In this document: positions 56,831-64,000 of the stretch, one piece after another
Position numbering within the stretch: position 1 is the stretch's first letter
Layout: each line of letters opens with the position of its first letter
NCBI RefSeq assembly: GCF_000372825.1
Contig: NZ_KB910516.1
Location: forward strand, 342,011-406,010
DNA: 64,000 nucleotides
DNA from: Methylobacterium sp. 77
Lineage (GTDB): Bacteria; Pseudomonadota; Alphaproteobacteria; Rhizobiales; Beijerinckiaceae
Reading direction: 5' to 3'
Program-made: the position numbers and the translations under genes
The notes under the pieces: generated by a model
Seen by the model: the letters and a program-made list of their open reading frames with translations, nothing else
Told to the model about the DNA's origin: nothing
Database searches by the model: none

Positions 56831-58396
56831 TCATTTCTTCTTCCCGAACGGGAAACCGCCGAGGCCCGGCAGACCGCCCGGCCCCTTCGGTCCTCCGAGC
56901 CCCGGAAGGCCCGGCATCTTTCCGCCGCCGAAACCCGGCGGCATGGATGGCAGCTTGCCGCCCATCTGCTTCTGCATCGCCTCGATCTGCTCCGGTGTCG
57001 GCTCGGGCATGCCGGGAGGAAGACCGGGCATGCCGCCCATGCCGCCGCCACCGCCGAGGCCGAACATCGAGCCGAGCGCCTGGCCGATGCCGCGCTTGCC
57101 CGACCCCATCGCCTTCATCATGTCGGCCATGGTCCGGTGCATCTTGAGGAGCTTGTTGAGCTCCTCGACCTTCGTCCCCGAACCCGCCGCGATGCGCTTC
57201 TTGCGGGAATTCTTGAGGATGTCGGGATTCTTACGCTCCTGCGCGGTCATCGAGGAGATGATGGCGCGCTGGCGCTTGAACATGTTCTCATCGAGATTGG
57301 CGCCCTCGACCTGCTTCTTCATGGCGCCCATGCCGGGCAGCATGCCCATCAGGCCGCCGATGCCGCCCATCTTCTCCATCTGGGCAAGCTGCATCGACAG
57401 GTCGTCGAGGTCGAACTTGCCCTTGCGCATCTTCTCCGCCGTGCGGAGCGCCTGCTCGTGGTCGATGGTCTCGGCCGCCTTCTCGACGAGCGAGACGATG
57501 TCGCCCATGCCGAGGATGCGGTTGGCGACGCGGGAGGGGTGGAACTCCTCCAGCGCGTCGACCTTCTCGCCGGTACCGACGAGCTTGATCGGCTTGCCGG
57601 TGACGGCGCGCATCGACAGGGCCGCGCCACCGCGCGAATCGCCGTCCATGCGGGTCAGCACGATGCCGGTGACGCCGAGGCGCTCGTCGAAGGCGCGCGC
57701 GGTCACCACAGCGTCCTGGCCGGTGAGCGCGTCGGCCACCAGCAGAACCTCGTGAGGGTTCGTCGCCGCCTTGACCTCGGCGGCCTCGGCCATCAACGCC
57801 TCGTCGAGGGTGATGCGGCCGGCGGTGTCGAGCATGACCACGTCGAAGCCGCCGAGACGCGCGGCATCCATGGCGCGACGGGCGATCTGCACCGCCGACT
57901 GGCCTTCGACGATCGGCAGGCTGTCGACGCCGACTTGCTTCGCCAGGATCGCCAGCTGCTCCATGGCGGCCGGACGGCGGGTATCGAGGGAGGCGAGCAG
58001 CACCTTGCGCTTGTCGCGGTTCGTCAGGCGCCGCGCGATCTTGGCGGTGGTGGTGGTCTTGCCCGAGCCCTGGAGGCCGACCATCAGGATGGCGACGGGG
58101 GCGGGGGCATTGAGATCGATGAGACCGGCTTCGGAGCCGAGCATGGCCACGAGTTCGTCGTTGACGATCTTCACGACCATCTGGCCGGGGGTCACCGACT
58201 TGACGACGACGGCGCCCACTGCCTTCTCGCGCACCTTCTCGGTGAAGCCGCGCACCACTTCCAGGGCGACGTCGGCTTCGAGGAGGGCGCGGCGCACCTC
58301 GCGCAGGGCGGCGGTGACATCGGCCTCGGTGAGCGCACCGCGACGGGTGAGCCCGGAGAGAATACCGGAGAGGCGGTCGGACAGGCCTTCAAACAT
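56831..58396 (-). CDS. ffh: Signal recognition particle protein Ffh
   Basis: SRP54 GTPase of 521 residues that binds 4.5S RNA and signal sequences. Helical N domain at the start, G1 MVGLQGSGKTTTTAKIA, DTRRPAAMEQL, VMLDTAGRITLDEALM, LTRMDGDSRGGAAL, GKPIKLVGTGEK. The Met-rich M domain (MEKMGGIGGLMGMLPGMGAM, then GSGTKVEELNKLLKMHRTMADMMK) is followed by a Gly/Pro/Met-rich tail. Upstream of rpsP on the same strand. Confidence 0.97.
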   Translation of the reverse strand: MFEGLSDRLSGILSGLTRRGALTEADVTAALREVRRALLEADVALEVVRGFTEKVREKAVGAVVVKSVTPGQMVVKIVNDELVAMLGSEAGLIDLNAPAPVAILMVGLQGSGKTTTTAKIARRLTNRDKRKVLLASLDTRRPAAMEQLAILAKQVGVDSLPIVEGQSAVQIARRAMDAARLGGFDVVMLDTAGRITLDEALMAEAAEVKAATNPHEVLLVADALTGQDAVVTARAFDERLGVTGIVLTRMDGDSRGGAALSMRAVTGKPIKLVGTGEKVDALEEFHPSRVANRILGMGDIVSLVEKAAETIDHEQALRTAEKMRKGKFDLDDLSMQLAQMEKMGGIGGLMGMLPGMGAMKKQVEGANLDENMFKRQRAIISSMTAQERKNPDILKNSRKKRIAAGSGTKVEELNKLLKMHRTMADMMKAMGSGKRGIGQALGSMFGLGGGGGMGGMPGLPPGMPEPTPEQIEAMQKQMGGKLPSMPPGFGGGKMPGLPGLGGPKGPGGLPGLGGFPFGKKK

Positions 58397-58415
58397 CGTT
58401 TAGGTCTCCCGAACC

Positions 58416-58766
58416 CTACTGGAACAGGCCGGCGGACGAGACGCGGCGCGCCTGGAGCGCCGCCTCGAAGGCATTGACCGCCGCAGCGAACTTGTCCCGG
58501 CAATCGGGATTGCAGAACCCGACCACGGAGCCGTTGTAGAGCGTCAGGGAATCGGCCGCGATCGGCTTGCCCGACCAGGGGCAGACCTCGTTGACCGCAT
58601 CCTCGATGCGTAGGGTTTCATGCGTCTGCGACAGGGTGAGACTCAATCGACTGGATCGGCGGAGCGACGACCTGTTCCCAACGCGAAACTCGCCCGAGGG
58701 CGCATCGCGCTGTCGGGCGTTGACCTCCGGTCTCGAAGGACCGGTCGGCGTTCGTATTGACGACAT
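58416..58766 (-). CDS. Small Cys-rich zinc-ribbon/TRASH-like protein
   Basis: The conserved part is about 60 residues: VNEVCPWSGKPIAADSLTLYNGSVVGFCNPDCRDKFAAAVNAFEAAL, with three Cys (CPWSG, CNPDC) as in TRASH/YHS metal-binding modules. Proteins of this sort are often mislabelled glutathione S-transferase. The nearest in-frame ATG (58766) adds some 50 residues without obvious family character; an in-frame TTG at 58646 would be closer. It precedes ffh by 19 bp on the same strand. Confidence 0.65.
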   Translation of the reverse strand: MSSIRTPTGPSRPEVNARQRDAPSGEFRVGNRSSLRRSSRLSLTLSQTHETLRIEDAVNEVCPWSGKPIAADSLTLYNGSVVGFCNPDCRDKFAAAVNAFEAALQARRVSSAGLFQ

Positions 58767-58856
58767 GTCGTCTGATATGAGGTTGGCGGGTTAGTCGGTG
58801 AGCCTGCGCAAGTCAAGATACGGGACGCAGATGCAAGCCAAGCAGCCGAAAGCACA

Positions 58857-59225
58857 TCAGCGCTTCTCGAACTTGGGCTTTCTCAATTCCGCCTGCAGCT
58901 TCAGCACCTCGTCCAGGCTCATGGAGCGGCTGCTCCAGTTGGTTTCCATGATGTTGATGGCGGTGAAGCTGTAATGGGCCTTGCCGCCATAGGCGTCGAA
59001 GACGGTCCCGTCCGGGTCCGGTGCGACCGGCTTGACGTAATCCACCCGATAGGACGGGTTGCCGCCCTTGCCGGTGACGGCGATGCGCACGGAGGCGCTG
59101 CCGTGCCGCTTCTGGCAGAAGCGCATGTTGGTGAGCATCCGGCTCAGGTAGGCGTCGGCCTCCTCCAGGGCGGGAACGACGTCCACGAGGGTCGCGTCGG
59201 AGGCGAGGTGCGTCTTCTTGATCAT
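58857..59225 (-). CDS. Conserved hypothetical protein
   Basis: A 122-residue soluble protein with normal codon use; no family recognised. It has a helical start (DVVPALEEADAYLSRMLTNMRFCQKRHG), a beta-rich middle (SASVRIAVTGKGGNPSYRVDYV) and a helical, charged end (SLDEVLKLQAELRKPKFEKR). No signal peptide or membrane segment. It stands alone between the small Cys-rich gene and the luciferase-like gene, all on the minus strand. Confidence 0.7.
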   Translation of the reverse strand: MIKKTHLASDATLVDVVPALEEADAYLSRMLTNMRFCQKRHGSASVRIAVTGKGGNPSYRVDYVKPVAPDPDGTVFDAYGGKAHYSFTAINIMETNWSSRSMSLDEVLKLQAELRKPKFEKR

Positions 59226-59299
59226 GTCGGCCCGTTGGTTTGGTGGCGCACCATAGGCACACCATTCCGGCGATGCGAGACCTTGCGAAACCGGGCGGT

Positions 59300-60328
59300 T
59301 CAGCCCTCGGCGAGCGCCGCCACCGGCGCGGCCGCGCCGCGGGACACGCCTTCAGCGACCTCCGCGAGAATTTCGTACGACCTCACGCGGGCGGCGTGAT
59401 CGTGGATGGCCGACGCCACCATGACCTCGTCGGCGCCGGTCTCGGCGATCAGGGCGGCGAGCCCGCGACGCACGGTCTCCGGCGATCCGACGATGGAGCG
59501 CGCGAGCATCCCCGAGGCCTGCCGCTTCTCGGCGGGCGACCAGTAGGTCTCGATATCGTCGATGGGGGCCGCCAGCAGGCCGCGCGTGCCGCGGAACATG
59601 TTGGTGAATTGCTGCTGCGCCGAGGTGAACAGGCGGCGCGCCTGCGCGTCCGTCTCGGCCGCGACGATGTTGACGCCCATCATCGCGTGGGGCCGCGACA
59701 TCTGCTCGGACGGCGTGAAACGCTCGCGATAGACGGCGAGCGCCGGGAGCAGCGCATCCGGCGCGAAATGCGAGGCGAAGGCATAGGGCAGGCCGAGCAT
59801 GGCCGCGAGCTGTGCGCCGAACAGGCTCGAACCCAGGATCCAGAGCGGAACCCTGGTGCCCGTCCCCGGCACCGCCTGGATCGCCTGCCCCGGCGTCAGG
59901 TCGCCGAGGAACGCCTGGAGTTCGAGGACATCCTGCGGGAACTGGTCCGAGGTCTCGGGCGAGCGCCGCAATGCCCGCAACGTACGCTGGTCGGTGCCGG
60001 GAGCCCGGCCGAGGCCGAGATCGATCCGGCCCGGATACAGGGTCTCCAGCGTGCCGAACTGCTCGGCGACGACCATGGGCGAATGGTTGGGCAGCATGAT
60101 GCCGCCGGCCCCGACGCGGATGCGGCTGGTGCCCGCCGCCACATGGCCGATGACGACGGAGGTCGCCGCACTCGCGATGCCGACCATGTTGTGATGCTCG
60201 GCGAGCCAGTATCGGCGGTAGCCCAGGCGTTCGGCGGCCCGTGCCAGGTCGAGCGCGTTGCGAAGGGCATCCGCGATCGTCGAACCCTGCGGCACGAAGG
60301 CGAGATCGAGAACGGAAAGTGGGATCAT
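59300..60328 (-). CDS. Luciferase-like flavin-dependent oxidoreductase
   Basis: Bacterial-luciferase-like (LLM class) protein of 342 residues. [77 protein letters not shown] and [23 protein letters not shown] match the MsnO8-type subgroup. It should bind reduced FMN; the substrate is unknown. ATG at 60328 chosen over a long open upstream stretch. It diverges from the metallo-hydrolase gene with a 218-bp gap. Confidence 0.9.
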   Translation of the reverse strand: MIPLSVLDLAFVPQGSTIADALRNALDLARAAERLGYRRYWLAEHHNMVGIASAATSVVIGHVAAGTSRIRVGAGGIMLPNHSPMVVAEQFGTLETLYPGRIDLGLGRAPGTDQRTLRALRRSPETSDQFPQDVLELQAFLGDLTPGQAIQAVPGTGTRVPLWILGSSLFGAQLAAMLGLPYAFASHFAPDALLPALAVYRERFTPSEQMSRPHAMMGVNIVAAETDAQARRLFTSAQQQFTNMFRGTRGLLAAPIDDIETYWSPAEKRQASGMLARSIVGSPETVRRGLAALIAETGADEVMVASAIHDHAARVRSYEILAEVAEGVSRGAAAPVAALAEG

Positions 60329-60546
60329 CAATCGCTTGTCCGTATGCGTCGGCAGCCGTCTCGCGCCGATGTGAAACCGTCCCCCCCGTCCGATAGATCG
60401 CGACGCGACCGCCGCTCCGCAAGCGTCGTCAGAGGCCGGGATGGCATGCGCGGCGGTCGGCTCCGGCGATCCGGGACGGGACACGAGCGTCCGTCGACCT
60501 ATATGGCTGTGCTCCGACCACCACCCCGAACCAGAGCAACGCCGCC

Positions 60547-61416
60547 GTGTCTCCCGGATACCTGCCCTTCGCCGGCGCCCTCGATCTCCCTGCCTATACC
60601 TGCGACAATTGCGGGTTCTGGCAGCGCCATTTCGAGCCGCCGGCTTCGTGTCCCATGTGCCTCGACGCACGTCACGTGGTGCCGCAGAAGGGCTGGCAGT
60701 TCTGGAGCGAGCGCGAGGCGCAGGACCGGTTCCCCTGTCATTGGAAGGAGCTGGAGCCGGGCGTCTGGCGCTTCTGGAACGATCCCGTCTCCGGCATCGG
60801 CCCGAGCGCCTTCCTGATCCAGACCCCGGCCGGGAATATGGGGTTCGAGGCCTGCCCGGTTTTCAGCGAGGCCGCTTTGAAGCACATCGCCTCGCTGGGC
60901 GGGATGCAGGTGCTGTCCTCCTCGCACCCGCATGCCTACGGCGCGCTGGTGCAGTTGCAGGACAGGTTCGACCCGGAACTCTGCCTTCCGGCGGCCGACT
61001 TCATCTGGAGCGCCGCGCTCCAGGTGTCATGGCCCTACGACGACTTTCTCGAACCGCTTCCCGGTCTCGAACTCCACCGCACGGCCGGCCATTTCGACGG
61101 CCATGCGGTTCTGTTCGACCGATCGCGAAAGATCCTGTTCTGCGGAGACGCCCTGAAGTTCGAACTCGACCCGAAGGACTTTCGCAGGGCGGAGACGATC
61201 TCGGCTCACAAGGCCTTCGTCCGTGGCGTGCCGCTGACCACGAACGAACTCCGGCGCTATCGCGACGTGTTCTCCCAGCTCGATTTCACCCAGACCTGGA
61301 CGCCGTTCGAACCCGCCGCCAATTGCGGCCGGGCGGAAGTGCTGGCGCTCATCGACGGCATGCTGGCGACCCGCCCGCATGCCGCCCCCGTCAGGCTCGA
61401 CAGCCTCCGGCGATAA
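60547..61416 (+). CDS. MBL-fold metallo-hydrolase with N-terminal zinc ribbon
   Basis: A 289-residue protein. The first 40 residues form a rubredoxin-like or zinc-ribbon knuckle (YTCDNCGFW and [11 protein letters not shown]). The rest is a beta-lactamase-like domain, with [16 protein letters not shown] in place of the usual HxHxDH, then [30 protein letters not shown]. The metal set is unusual (HPHAYG lacks the Asp-His of the canonical motif). GTG start. Substrate unknown. Confidence 0.75.
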   Translation: MSPGYLPFAGALDLPAYTCDNCGFWQRHFEPPASCPMCLDARHVVPQKGWQFWSEREAQDRFPCHWKELEPGVWRFWNDPVSGIGPSAFLIQTPAGNMGFEACPVFSEAALKHIASLGGMQVLSSSHPHAYGALVQLQDRFDPELCLPAADFIWSAALQVSWPYDDFLEPLPGLELHRTAGHFDGHAVLFDRSRKILFCGDALKFELDPKDFRRAETISAHKAFVRGVPLTTNELRRYRDVFSQLDFTQTWTPFEPAANCGRAEVLALIDGMLATRPHAAPVRLDSLRR

Positions 61417-61417
61417 G

Positions 61418-62119
61418 TCAGCCGCGTTTGGCGGTCTGGCCGAACATCACCTTCTTGGCGTCCTCGCTCATGGTCTTGCCATGGTCGGGGTTCACCTCGG
61501 TCGAGCGGGCATAGGCCGCCTTGGTGGCGGGGCGCTCGCCGATCGCCGTGAACCAGCGCTTCAGGTGAGGGAAATCATCGAGGTTCTGGCCCTGTTTCTC
61601 CCACGGGACGATCCACGGATAGGAAGCCATGTCGGCGATGGAGTAATCGGGACCGGCGACGAATTCGCGGTCGGCCAAGCGATGGTCGAGCACGCCGTAG
61701 AGACGGTTGGTTTCCTTGACGTAGCGCTCGACGGCATAGGGAATCTTCTCCGGCGCGTATTGGGAGAAGTGGTGGTTCTGACCGAGCATCGGGCCGAGCC
61801 CGCCCATCTGCCAGAACAGCCATTGCAGGACGTCCGCCCGGCCCCGCAGGTCGGACGGGATGAAGCGCCCGGTCTTCTCGGCGAGATAGAGCAGGATCGC
61901 GCCCGATTCGAAGAGCGATACCGGCTCGCCGCCATCCCGCGGCTCATGATCGACGATGGCCGGCATCCGGTTGTTCGGGGCGATGGCCAGGAAATCCGGC
62001 TTGAACTGCTCGCCCTTGCCGATGTTCACCGCCTTGATCGTGTAGGGAAGCCCGGCTTCCTCGAGAAATATCGTCACCTTGTGGCCGTTCGGCGTTGGCC
62101 AATAATGGAGGTCGATCAT
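61418..62119 (-). CDS. Glutathione S-transferase, YghU/YfcG-like
   Basis: A 233-residue GST of the Nu-class type. IDLHYWPTPNGHKVTIFLEE with the Thr/Asn active-site loop, NNRMPAIVDHEP, SLFESGAILLYLAEKTG and LQWLFWQMGGLGPMLGQNHHF are features of YghU/YfcG proteins, which bind two glutathiones and reduce disulfides. It converges with the metallo-hydrolase gene, 1 bp apart. Confidence 0.92.
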   Translation of the reverse strand: MIDLHYWPTPNGHKVTIFLEEAGLPYTIKAVNIGKGEQFKPDFLAIAPNNRMPAIVDHEPRDGGEPVSLFESGAILLYLAEKTGRFIPSDLRGRADVLQWLFWQMGGLGPMLGQNHHFSQYAPEKIPYAVERYVKETNRLYGVLDHRLADREFVAGPDYSIADMASYPWIVPWEKQGQNLDDFPHLKRWFTAIGERPATKAAYARSTEVNPDHGKTMSEDAKKVMFGQTAKRG

Positions 62120-62301
62120 CGGAATCCCTTCCAGCGAGCCGCTGATAACCGAGCGGCGCTGAACGCCGAGGTGGAGACCGGCGGCATCGAGATCAAGCCG
62201 GTGCTGATGGCTCGAATGCGATGGATTTTCCGTCCGATCGATTCACGAGTCGCGTGCTTGCATCCGCGTTCGCGGGGAAACCCGCATGGGAGACGAGCCC
62301 C

Positions 62302-62535
62302 ATGATCAGCGCGACCTCGATCAGCAGCGGCGGGATGGCGGTGGCCACCCAGCGCTTCAACAATGCGGCGGAATCCATCGCCACGGTCGGCACCAGCCTG
62401 CCGAGCGCGACACAGGTGGACCTGTCGAGTTCGGCGGTGCAACTGATCGAGAGCAAGGCCGAGTTCGGTATCAACGCCGCCGTGCTGAAATCATCCCTCG
62501 ATACCGACAGGCGCGTCCTCGACATCCTCGTCTAG
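62302..62535 (+). CDS. Small flagellar-rod-like protein
   Basis: A 77-residue protein. The N-terminal ISSGGMAVATQRFNNAAESIATVGT resembles the first helix of flagellar rod and hook proteins (SGM...A..R...A.NIAN), and the end VQLIESKAEFGINAAVLKSSL, DTDRRVLDILV their C-terminal helix. The middle domain of FlgB/FlgC is absent, so it would be a minimal coiled-coil version. ATG at 62302 with GGGAG eight bases upstream. Assignment is by eye. Confidence 0.6.
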   Translation: MISATSISSGGMAVATQRFNNAAESIATVGTSLPSATQVDLSSSAVQLIESKAEFGINAAVLKSSLDTDRRVLDILV

Positions 62536-62586
62536 CATCCGCGGAGGATCGTGGCAGGCCGACCCCATCGACGGAGGATCCACTCG

Positions 62587-62781
62587 ATGACGATCACGGT
62601 TTCGCTGAACTCGCTCGGCCTCCTGAAAGCGCTCGACGTCGTGATGACCGCGCGCTCCGACGCCTTGCACAGGCGGGAGACCGAGCCGAGACTGGTATCC
62701 GTCAATGTGGGCGCGTCTACGGCTCCGACCCTGTCGGCCCGCCCCACAGGTCAGGACCGTATCGTCGACCTGATGGTCTAG
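62587..62781 (+). CDS. Small hypothetical protein
   Basis: A 64-residue protein with GGAGG eleven bases before the ATG at 62587. It starts TITVSLNSLGLLKALDVVMTAR and ends QDRIVDLMV, an ending like that of the preceding small protein (DRRVLDILV). No family recognised. 51 bp after the flagellar-rod-like gene, probably co-transcribed. Confidence 0.55.
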   Translation: MTITVSLNSLGLLKALDVVMTARSDALHRRETEPRLVSVNVGASTAPTLSARPTGQDRIVDLMV

Positions 62782-62853
62782 TGATGGATCGATGTTCTAA
62801 AAATTAACCTGGCGCGACGAGGATCGGCTGCAGATTAAAGCGGGATTCATGAC

Positions 62854-63105
62854 GTGACCACCAATCGTCGCAGCGCGTCCCGGAAAGATGCATTTCGCAT
62901 CGGGGCGCTTTCCTTCGGAGATCGGCAGGCCGATATCGATTGTCTCGTCTGGGACCAATCCGAGACTGGCGCGCAGATCGAGGTCGAGACGCCGGACGCG
63001 ATTCCGAACGAATTCACCCTCGTCATGACGGCCTACGCCAAGCCCCGTGCCTGCACGGTCGTGTGGAGGCGGGAGCGCAAGCTCGGCGTGGCGTTCGCCG
63101 TATGA
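62854..63105 (+). CDS. PilZ-domain protein
   Basis: A minimal 83-residue PilZ domain from a GTG start. The c-di-GMP-binding pattern is present: basic RRSASRK at the N-terminus and the DxSxxG motif in VWDQSETGAQIEV, then VVWRRERKLGVAF, the family end. It probably changes the behaviour of a partner, for instance flagellar or pilus, when c-di-GMP binds. The partner is unknown. Confidence 0.82.
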   Translation: MTTNRRSASRKDAFRIGALSFGDRQADIDCLVWDQSETGAQIEVETPDAIPNEFTLVMTAYAKPRACTVVWRRERKLGVAFAV

Positions 63106-63247
63106 CATCGCCCCCGCCCGTTGCGTCGGTCACGACGACGGGGCTCGGAAAAATGCCGTCCTCGTTCATCATCACCCCGCTTATCGATCCGACGCGCTTG
63201 CTGTTTCCCATCAGAGAACGTACTTCCGCAACTGCGCGCGAGCGTGT

Positions 63248-63324
<77 letters not shown>

Positions 63325-63373
63325 ATCGCGTGTTCGTCGGCCGTTCCATCCTGCAGGAGCTATCGAACTCACG

Positions 63374-63685
63374 ATGCCGAGCGCCCGGATTTACCAGCCC
63401 GCCAAGGATGCGTCGCAATCCGGCATGGCCCGCACCAAGGCGTGGCTCCTCGAATTCGACCAGGATTCTCCGCGCGACACCGACCCCCTGATGGGATGGA
63501 CCGGATCGTCGGACATGCTGCAGCAGGTTCGCCTCTCGTTCGAGACCCAGGACGAGGCCGTTGCCTACGCCACCCGGAACGGCATCACCTACCGGGTCGA
63601 GCAGCCTCAGAAGCCCGCCATCCGCAAGGGTCTGTCCTACTCGGACAATTTCAAGTTCAACCGCACGGCGCCCTGGACGCACTGA
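63374..63685 (+). CDS. NDUFS4-like complex I accessory subunit
   Basis: A 103-residue homologue of mitochondrial NDUFS4 (18 kDa/AQDQ), an assembly and stability subunit of NADH:ubiquinone oxidoreductase kept in alphaproteobacteria. ARIYQPAKDASQSGMARTKAWLLEF, PLMGWTGSSDMLQQVRLSFETQDEAVAYATRNGI and KGLSYSDNFKFNRTAPWTH cover the whole family domain. ATG at 63374, 49 bp after the tRNA. The main nuo operon is not in the window. Confidence 0.93.
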   Translation: MPSARIYQPAKDASQSGMARTKAWLLEFDQDSPRDTDPLMGWTGSSDMLQQVRLSFETQDEAVAYATRNGITYRVEQPQKPAIRKGLSYSDNFKFNRTAPWTH

Positions 63686-63718
63686 TACGTCGGGCATGCG
63701 AGCGATCACCCATCAGCA

Positions 63719-63826
63719 TCAGAGCTGAATCAGGATGGTGATCGCTCCGAAGATCAGGACCGACGACACGGCGACGGCGAGCAGGATGAGAGCGGCGCGC
63801 GATTCGCGCAGGTCGTTATCGGTCAT
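63719..63826 (-). CDS. Very small membrane protein
   Basis: A 35-residue reading frame, ATG at 63826 to TGA at 63719-63721. It has a short charged start (TDNDLRESRAAL) and one membrane helix (ILLAVAVSSVLIFGAITILIQL). Third positions are G/C-rich as in neighbouring genes. It converges with the NDUFS4-like gene. No family recognised; possibly a respiratory or other membrane-complex small subunit, which is speculation. Confidence 0.5.
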   Translation of the reverse strand: MTDNDLRESRAALILLAVAVSSVLIFGAITILIQL

Positions 63827-63897
63827 CGAACGAGCTTAATCCCTGCCGACGCCGCCGCCAATCCGACTTTCCCCGTCGGGACGGTCCGACGTCATCC

Positions 63898-64000
63898 CTA
63901 TCGAGCCGGCTGGCGCTCGCTCCATTCCGCATAAGGGTTGGTCCCGGTCTCGACGGGCAAGTGACGCACCTTCATCGGCTGCTCGTCGAGCGGACGAGCG
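63898..64000 (-). CDS. 3' end of an unidentified gene (truncated)
   Basis: The last 33 codons of a minus-strand gene whose start lies beyond the window: DEQPMKVRHLPVETGTNPYAEW followed by SERQPAR and a TAG stop. Codon use fits a real gene. Too little is present to name it. Confidence 0.5.
   Translation of the reverse strand, partial: ARPLDEQPMKVRHLPVETGTNPYAEWSERQPAR

Noticed and set aside
58416..58766. Glutathione S-transferase, a common label for such sequences
   Set aside because: The chain has only a small three-Cys module and no thioredoxin fold; the true GST of the window is at 61418-62119.

Overview
The window is about 67% G+C by eye and densely coded. It looks like the chromosome of an alphaproteobacterium of the Hyphomicrobiales (Rhizobiales), most probably Methylobacteriaceae. 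Pointers are a CckA hybrid kinase, a FYDLN-acid protein, a HisKA_2 sensor kinase, a class II (CP4-like) AroA, a near-match to the alphaproteobacterial LexA box before recA, a serC-leader-like structure, and intergenic GCGAATG heptamer repeats. The family assignment rests on recall and was not tested by a search.

Layout. 1-8.7 kb: the end of flhB, then cckA, recA, a MAPEG protein, alaS and an exported DUF2147 protein. 8.9-12.4 kb: a complete dTDP-L-rhamnose operon rfbC-rfbB-rfbD-rfbA, followed by a chorismate-lyase-like gene. 13.3-15.4 kb: a secreted RTX-type protein built of repeats of about 80 residues. 15.5-15.9 kb: two identical tRNA-Ala(GGC) genes. 16-25 kb: FYDLN protein, aroA-cmk, DUF805-hrpB, a His-rich exported protein, mutS. 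25-26.7 kb: a LOV-domain (blue-light) histidine kinase overlapping a single-domain response regulator. 27-30.8 kb: AmpG-like permease, EcsC-family protein, and an M17 aminopeptidase with no normal start codon.

30.9-41.9 kb is a Tad/Flp pilus locus. Flp pilin, CpaA, B, C, D, E, CpaF/TadA, TadB and TadC lie on the minus strand. A TadD-like lipoprotein converges on the far end, and a CpaC-N-like exported protein diverges from the pilin. Minor pilins (TadE/F/G) are not in the window. 42-53 kb: phosphomannomutase/phosphoglucomutase, a retropepsin-like protease, rplY, pth, ychF, a double MaoC protein, mtnA, DUF2853, and the serine pair serC-serA separated by a palindrome cluster. 53-58.8 kb: the trmD / rimM-rpsP-ffh neighbourhood, split by two plus-strand genes (an exported methyltransferase and a DUF4239 membrane protein). 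58.8-64 kb: small proteins, a luciferase-like oxidoreductase, a metallo-hydrolase, a GST, two small proteins of which one is flagellar-rod-like, a PilZ protein, tRNA-Pro(TGG), an NDUFS4-like complex I subunit and a partial gene.

Most genes are conserved housekeeping genes in ordinary order. No prophage, insertion sequence, CRISPR array or defence island was seen. The more unusual signals are the LOV kinase pair, the missing aminopeptidase start codon, the unexplained possibly structured 395-bp gap before rplY with a 17-bp triplicate at its edge, the RTX repeat protein, and the split ffh-rpsP-rimM-trmD block.
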